Shown piece by piece: positions 55,253 through 64,000 of a DNA stretch of 64,000 nucleotides. The stretch's first letter is position 1. Each line of letters opens with the position of its first letter. The translations under genes were made by a program, and so were the position numbers. The stretch lies in assembly GCF_002939885.1 (NCBI RefSeq), contig NZ_MDED01000021.1:21640-85639 (forward strand), in the 5' to 3' direction. The DNA comes from Xanthomonas cucurbitae (GTDB taxonomy: Bacteria > Pseudomonadota > Gammaproteobacteria > Xanthomonadales > Xanthomonadaceae). The notes under the pieces are model-generated. The model did no database searches. It was not told the origin of the DNA and was given only the letters and a program-made list of their open reading frames with translations.

Positions 55253-57535
55253 TCAGTTGACCAGGGCTTCGGCCGCAATGAACTGCGGGTTGTCCCAATG
55301 CAGACCGAACTGCGGGTCGTACAGCCGTGGGTTGACCAGCCGTACGAATTGTTCGCCATAGCGTTCCGGCGCGACCGGGGCGATGGCATGGGAATGCCAC
55401 AGTGCCTTGTAAGCCTGCTCGGGCACCTGTACCAGCCACGGTTGCAGGCGGCGGGCGGCGCCGGCCGCGCCCGCGTGTTCTGCGTGTTCGAGCTGGCGCA
55501 GGGTCTCTGCCACCTCCGGCACTTCCTTGTCGCTGCCTGCGGCGTAGGGCACGATCAGGGGCCGCATCGTGGTCTGGATCATCTTGAATGTCCGGGCCAG
55601 GGTGTCCAGCGGCAGGCTGTCGATCCAGGACCCGCGCAGCAGGCCGAGCAGGTCTTCGCGATCGAGCTTGGCATCGCTCAGGCGTCGGTACAGTTCGGCA
55701 AAATAGGCCGCGATCGCATCCATGGCCAACAGGTCGTCGTGGTGGGTGCGCTGCACATCACCAAACACCTCGGCGAACAGTTCAAGCTCCTTTGGCGCTG
55801 CCCAGTCCGGGTTGGCCGGCGCGAACACCAGCACCGCGCTGGTCTCTGCTGGACGCCGGCCTTCGCGGTTGCAGCGGCCGGCGGCCTGGGCGATGGAGTC
55901 CAGGCCGGCCTCGGCGCGTAGCACGGCAGGGAAATCCACGTCCACCCCAGCTTCAATCAAACTTGTTGCGATCAGCCGGCATGGCCTGCCTGCCTTCAAG
56001 TCCTGGCGCACGTCGGCCAGCACCGCGCTGCGGTGACGCGCGTGCATCAAGGTGGTCAAATGCCGCGCACCCGGTTGGTCGGCGAGCGTCTCGAACAGGT
56101 GGCGGGCATGGCGGCGGTTATTGACGATGCACAGCACCTGTTCGCGCTGGCGCAGCTGCTCGGCCAGCGCATCGTCATCGAGTGTGCCGACATGGCACAC
56201 CCGGACGCGCCGCAACCGTGCATACAGCGCCGCTGGATCGTCCACCAGTTCCTGTACCTGTTCCAGGCCGCCCGTGAAGCCTTGGTCCAGGCGGAGTGCT
56301 GGCTGCGTGGCGGTGCACAGCACAGGACTGACGCGGTAGTTGCGCGCCAGTTCGTCCAGCAGCGCCACGCACGGGCGCAGCAGTGCATGCGGTAGGGTCT
56401 GCGCTTCGTCCAGCACCACGACACTGCCGGCGATGTTGTGCAGCTTGCGGCAGCGCGAGGGACGGTCGGCGAACAGGCTTTCGAAGAACTGCACTGCGGT
56501 GGTGACGATGATCGGTGCGTCCCAGTTCTCCATCGCCAGCTTGCGCTTGTCGATGGCTTGCGGTGCCTTGGAGGGGTCGTCGAAGAAGGCGCTATGGTGT
56601 TCCAGCACCACATCGTCGCGCTCCTGCACGTCCAGCGCCTGCCGGAAGACCTGCACCGTCTGTTCGACGATGCTGGTGAACGGAATCACATAGATCACCC
56701 GGCGTAAGCCGTGCGCGATGGCATGATCCAGCGCGAATGCCAACGAGGCCAAGGTCTTGCCACCGCCAGTGGGCACGGTGAGCGAGAACAGGCCCTGGCG
56801 CATGCCAGCCTTGGCGCGGATGTCTCGCAGGATCTGCGCGCGCAAGGGATTGATGCCACCCTCGGCAGGCAAGGTGGCCAGGTGTGCATCCAGGGACTCC
56901 CGCAGCTGCGTCAGCGATGGACGCGTGCCGGCTTGCTCGGCACGCGATGGAAGGCCCTCCACGCGCCGGTAGAAGTCGTCGGTGTCGGTGAAATCGGCAT
57001 CGACAAGGCAGGAGAAGAGCATCCGGGCCAGGACGGTGAGCTGGAATGGCCGGCGCTCCTGGCGGGGATGTCCACTGAAACCATCCGGCAATGTTGCTTT
57101 GTCCGGCAGTGCCAGGTCCCGTTCCCAGTCAGGCAGCAAGGGGGGCAGTTCGCGTTCTCGGTAATCCTCGGACAGGCGTTCGGACAGTGCTGGACGCGAT
57201 TGCGCTGCGTAGCCGGGTTTGCCGTCTGGCAACCCGGCGTGATGGCCGGCGATTGCGTAGGCAATCAGGGTGCCGGCAGTGCCATAGCGCTCATGGGCGA
57301 CCCGTGCGCCCCAGGTCGCATGATCGACACGGGCGGGGTCGCCATCCAGGCGGCGCTGAAACTTAAGTGTGTACTTGCCAAGGTCGTGTAACTGGCCCGC
57401 CAGGCTGGCCAGGAGCTGGCCGCCGAAGGGTGCAGCAGCGTCGGCGGCACGTTCGCCGACGGTGAGCAGGTGATCGGGCAGCCGTTGCCAGTCGCTGCGA
57501 TCCTGCCGCTGGGTCGAATGCGCAAAAAATTCCAT
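55253..57535 (-). CDS. cas3: CRISPR-associated helicase/nuclease Cas3
   Basis: This 760-residue effector nuclease-helicase is recruited by Cascade to degrade target DNA. The N-terminal HD nuclease domain has H50-D51 in QLHDLGKYTLKFQ and later AYAIAGHHAGL. The SF2 helicase follows with Walker A in VPTGGGKTLASLAFALDHA and the DEAH-box variant VVLDEAQTLPHALLRP, and motif VI in RAEAGLDSIAQAAGRCNREG. The ATG at 57535 is preferred for its GGAGGGA ribosome-binding site over an in-frame ATG 22 codons upstream. It is the first gene of the cas operon. Confidence 0.96.
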   Translation of the reverse strand: MEFFAHSTQRQDRSDWQRLPDHLLTVGERAADAAAPFGGQLLASLAGQLHDLGKYTLKFQRRLDGDPARVDHATWGARVAHERYGTAGTLIAYAIAGHHAGLPDGKPGYAAQSRPALSERLSEDYRERELPPLLPDWERDLALPDKATLPDGFSGHPRQERRPFQLTVLARMLFSCLVDADFTDTDDFYRRVEGLPSRAEQAGTRPSLTQLRESLDAHLATLPAEGGINPLRAQILRDIRAKAGMRQGLFSLTVPTGGGKTLASLAFALDHAIAHGLRRVIYVIPFTSIVEQTVQVFRQALDVQERDDVVLEHHSAFFDDPSKAPQAIDKRKLAMENWDAPIIVTTAVQFFESLFADRPSRCRKLHNIAGSVVVLDEAQTLPHALLRPCVALLDELARNYRVSPVLCTATQPALRLDQGFTGGLEQVQELVDDPAALYARLRRVRVCHVGTLDDDALAEQLRQREQVLCIVNNRRHARHLFETLADQPGARHLTTLMHARHRSAVLADVRQDLKAGRPCRLIATSLIEAGVDVDFPAVLRAEAGLDSIAQAAGRCNREGRRPAETSAVLVFAPANPDWAAPKELELFAEVFGDVQRTHHDDLLAMDAIAAYFAELYRRLSDAKLDREDLLGLLRGSWIDSLPLDTLARTFKMIQTTMRPLIVPYAAGSDKEVPEVAETLRQLEHAEHAGAAGAARRLQPWLVQVPEQAYKALWHSHAIAPVAPERYGEQFVRLVNPRLYDPQFGLHWDNPQFIAAEALVN

Positions 57536-57635
57536 GGTTCCCTCCATGTGCATTGCAGATGAGAATACGCTGGCGGACTTTGTCTTGGAAGCGAAATGCA
57601 TGTTGCCGGTAGGTGCAGATCCATCGCGTCATTGC

Positions 57636-57665
57636 CGTGGTCGAGCAAGGTATTGCTCGACCACG
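57636..57665. promoter_or_regulatory. 13-bp perfect inverted repeat upstream of cas3
   Basis: CGTGGTCGAGCAA (57636-57648) and TTGCTCGACCACG (57653-57665) pair perfectly with a four-base loop. It lies about 100 bases upstream of the cas3 ATG and 80 bases past the stop of the preceding minus-strand gene. No T-tract follows on the minus strand, so it may be a regulatory palindrome or a non-canonical terminator. Confidence 0.55.
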
Positions 57666-57744
57666 CGGCTATGCCTGCTATGTCATTCTTCAGTATGCTG
57701 CGATTTACCCAGAACGAGACGCAGCACGCCATGATGCGTGCTGC

Positions 57745-61885
<4,141 letters not shown>

Positions 61886-61926
61886 TCGGTAACGCCGCCA
61901 GCCGCTGCGTCCGCACCCAGCGCTGT

Positions 61927-61959
61927 CCAGGGCCCGCCTGCTTCAGGGGCTGGCCCTGG
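61927..61959 (+). terminator. Possible terminator hairpin after icd
   Basis: CCAGGGCC (61927-61934) pairs with GGCCCTGG (61952-61959), followed by CGTTTGGG. The stem is stable, but the loop is long and the T-run is only three bases. Confidence 0.4.
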
Positions 61960-62130
61960 CGTTTGGGCAGGCAGCTTGGTGGCACCGGGCCGGGTTGACG
62001 GCTCGGCACGGTGCGGCCGGGCGTGCGCCGGCTGCGATGCCAGGCACCACCCGCGCGCGCCGTTGCCTGGCAATGGCATGGGCAGGCGGCCACCGCACGC
62101 CTGCGCAGGGATGCTGGGTACACTGCGGGC

Positions 62131-63870
62131 ATGCGCCAGCCATCGTTACCGCCGCAATCCGAACGCCGCGCGTTGGCAATCGCCCACGCGGTGTACGAAG
62201 CCTTCGAGGATTACCACGCCCGCTTTTCCGAAATCACCGCGCGGGCGCGGGCGCGCTTTGAAACCCGCGACTGGAGTGGTGCGCGCGACGATGCAGTCGC
62301 GCGCATCGCGCTCTACGACCAGTACATCACTGAATGCATGTTGCGCCTGCGTGCGGTGTTGCTGGGTCAGGCGCACGACCGTGCACTGTGGATGCGCGCA
62401 CGCAACCACTACGCTGCACTGCTGGACGGGTTGATCGACCAGGAGCTGTACAAGACCTTCTACAACACCCTGACCCGGCGCTACTTCGGCACCCACGGCG
62501 TGGATGCCGATATCGAATTCATTGCGCTGGATATCGAACCCACCGATGCCATCACCGTGCCGGTGGCGCGCCACACCTATGCGGTCTCGCCGGGTCGGCT
62601 GACCGACATGCTGGTGCGGGTGCTGGGTGACTATGCCTTTGCGCCTGCGTATGCGCACCGCACGCGGTGTGCGGCGGCGATCGCGGTGCGCCTGCTCGAT
62701 GATCTTGCGCATTGGGGCGAACACCCGGTGCGCAGCGTGGAGTTGCTGGAGACGGTGTTCTACCGCGAGCGTCGCGCCTACCTGGTCGGCCGCGTGTTCG
62801 GCGAGCATCGCTTTTCGCCGTGCGTGATCGCGCTGGTCAACGACGCCGCCGGCTTGCGTGCCGAAGCGGTGTTGACCAAGCGCAGCGACGTCGCCCAACT
62901 GTTCAGTAATTCGCGCAGTTATTTTCAAGCCGACCTGTCGACTGTCGGCGATGCAGTGGTGTTCCTGCGCAGCCTGTTGACCCACAAGCCGGTGGACGAG
63001 CTGTACACCATGCTGGGCCGTGCGAAGCAGGGAAAGACCGAGCGTTATCGCACGTTTTTCAGCCATTTCCAGGCGCAGCCATCCGAGCTGCTGGTGCATG
63101 CCGACGGCACTCCCGGCATGGTCATGGTGGTCTTCACCCTGCCCAGTTATCCGCTGGTGTTCAAGCTCATCCGCGACCGCTTCGCCTATCCCAAGACCAT
63201 GAGCCGCGCGCAGGTGGAGGGCAAGTACGAGTTGGTGTTCCAGCTTGATCGCATCGGCCGCCTGCTCGACGCGCAGCCTTATCGCTATCTGCGCTTTCCC
63301 AGGGCGCGATTTGCCCCGGCCTTGCTGGAAGAGCTGCAGACCAGCTGCGCAATGAGCCTGAGCGAAGATGGCGACGACGTGCTGATCGCGCTGTGCTACG
63401 TGCAGCGGCGCCTTCGCCCACTCAATCTATATCTGCGCGAACAACTGCCCGAGGCCGCGCATGCGGCGGCGCTGGACTACGGCCAGGCGATCAAGGACAT
63501 GGCGCGCAACAACATCTTCCCCGGCGACATGCTGTTGAAGAACTTCGGCATTACCCGGCACCAGCGCGCGGTGTTCTACGACTACGACGAGCTGTGCCTG
63601 ATTACCGAGTGCACTTTCCGCAACTGGCCCACGCCCACCAACTACGAAGAACAGATGGCCGCCGAACCCTGGTTCCACGTCGGCCCGCGCGATGTCTTTC
63701 CCGAGCGCTTCGCCCTGTTCATGGGCCTGCCGGCCTCGCAGCTGGAAGCGGTCAGGCACATCCATCCAGAACTGTTCGACCCGCAATGGTGGCGAGATCT
63801 GCAAGCCCGCCTGCGTGAGGACGATTACCCGGACACCTCGCCCTATGCGGATGCACTGCGATTGGCTTGA
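62131..63870 (+). CDS. aceK: Isocitrate dehydrogenase kinase/phosphatase
   Basis: AceK reversibly phosphorylates isocitrate dehydrogenase at a serine to divert flux into the glyoxylate shunt. The 579-residue protein matches AceK along its whole length: [33 protein letters not shown], the ATP site [25 protein letters not shown], and [40 protein letters not shown] with catalytic Asp. The ATG at 62131 begins [14 protein letters not shown]. The adjacent dehydrogenase is monomeric, whereas the known AceK target is the dimeric enzyme. Confidence 0.94.
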   Translation: MRQPSLPPQSERRALAIAHAVYEAFEDYHARFSEITARARARFETRDWSGARDDAVARIALYDQYITECMLRLRAVLLGQAHDRALWMRARNHYAALLDGLIDQELYKTFYNTLTRRYFGTHGVDADIEFIALDIEPTDAITVPVARHTYAVSPGRLTDMLVRVLGDYAFAPAYAHRTRCAAAIAVRLLDDLAHWGEHPVRSVELLETVFYRERRAYLVGRVFGEHRFSPCVIALVNDAAGLRAEAVLTKRSDVAQLFSNSRSYFQADLSTVGDAVVFLRSLLTHKPVDELYTMLGRAKQGKTERYRTFFSHFQAQPSELLVHADGTPGMVMVVFTLPSYPLVFKLIRDRFAYPKTMSRAQVEGKYELVFQLDRIGRLLDAQPYRYLRFPRARFAPALLEELQTSCAMSLSEDGDDVLIALCYVQRRLRPLNLYLREQLPEAAHAAALDYGQAIKDMARNNIFPGDMLLKNFGITRHQRAVFYDYDELCLITECTFRNWPTPTNYEEQMAAEPWFHVGPRDVFPERFALFMGLPASQLEAVRHIHPELFDPQWWRDLQARLREDDYPDTSPYADALRLA

Positions 63871-63916
63871 ACCTGTGCCAACCGGCGGTGCGGGGCCTAA
63901 GAGGGTGGTTACATAA

Positions 63917-64000
63917 TTAACCAGTCAGCCGCGCCAGCAGCAATCGCGCTTGAGCCAGCCATACCCACGCCTCGGCCACCTTGGGCAGCCGATCGTGGTG
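63917..64000 (-). CDS. Transposase C-terminal end, IS5-like, cut by window edge
   Basis: A minus-strand frame open to the window edge reads HHDRLPKVAEAWVWLAQARLLLARLTG and stops at 63917-63919. The R-x-D-R-L-P followed by a hydrophobic helix is typical of the last residues of IS5-family transposases. The GGGTGGTTACATAATT just beyond the stop may belong to the terminal inverted repeat. The family is a tentative call from 27 residues. Confidence 0.55.
   Translation of the reverse strand, partial: HHDRLPKVAEAWVWLAQARLLLARLTG

Noticed and set aside
46234..57535. Possibility that the CRISPR locus is a new subtype
   Set aside because: Gene set, order, repeat form and Cas5c/Cas8c/Cas7 sequences all match canonical type I-C.

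Overview
The window is one contiguous stretch of high-GC chromosome from a plant-associated xanthomonad, most likely the genus Xanthomonas. Evidence: gene content and order (treY-glgX, virK, kynA, hppD/hmgA, a PhaAB-type antiporter operon, aceK), Xanthomonas-type palindromic intergenic repeats, and a perfect plant-inducible-promoter (PIP) box upstream of a low-GC gene whose product looks like an N-myristoylated type III effector. The species cannot be fixed from sequence reading alone.

Layout. 1-5.6 kb: glycogen/trehalose metabolism (3' part of treY, a small DUF2934 gene, glgX, an NAD(P)-binding protein). 5.6-11 kb: an SDR oxidoreductase, an FAD/NAD(P)-binding protein, VirK, a DUF6172 protein and an RhlE-like DEAD-box helicase. 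11.1-12.2 kb: PIP box plus candidate effector, visibly AT-richer than its surroundings. 12.4-16.5 kb (minus): 2-oxoacid dehydrogenase operon E1alpha-E1beta-SH3 protein-E2, with a palindromic repeat pair read in frame inside the E2 linker. 16.6-20.2 kb: a large secreted ExeM/NucH-type nuclease. 20.6-27.9 kb: aromatic amino acid catabolism (kynA, MarR regulator, hppD, hmgA), a peptide transporter with a CxxC lipoprotein, and a DUF559 gene between inverted repeats that sits between hppD and hmgA. 27.9-33.9 kb (minus): six-gene multisubunit cation/H+ antiporter operon with 4-bp overlaps. 34-46.2 kb: housekeeping genes (purC, rpe, yegS-like, trpE, threonine-aldolase-like) plus an M4 metalloprotease, an outer-membrane barrel and a SIMPL protein. 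A Trp-rich leader ORF precedes trpE and runs into it.

46.2-57.5 kb is a complete type I-C CRISPR-Cas locus transcribed on the minus strand: cas3-cas5c-cas8c-cas7-cas4-cas1-cas2, an AT-rich leader, then 51 intact repeats plus one degenerate trailer repeat (51 spacers). An internal GTG with a strong Shine-Dalgarno sequence in cas8c marks the likely Cas11c start. 57.7-64 kb: a SWIM zinc-finger protein, monomeric isocitrate dehydrogenase, aceK, and the end of a transposase cut by the window edge.

I see no wholly new multi-gene system. The strongest leads are the trpL/trpE overlap with an RNA fold that could hide the trpE ribosome-binding site, the repeat pair translated inside E2, the DUF559 inverted-repeat cassette, and the PIP-box effector candidate.
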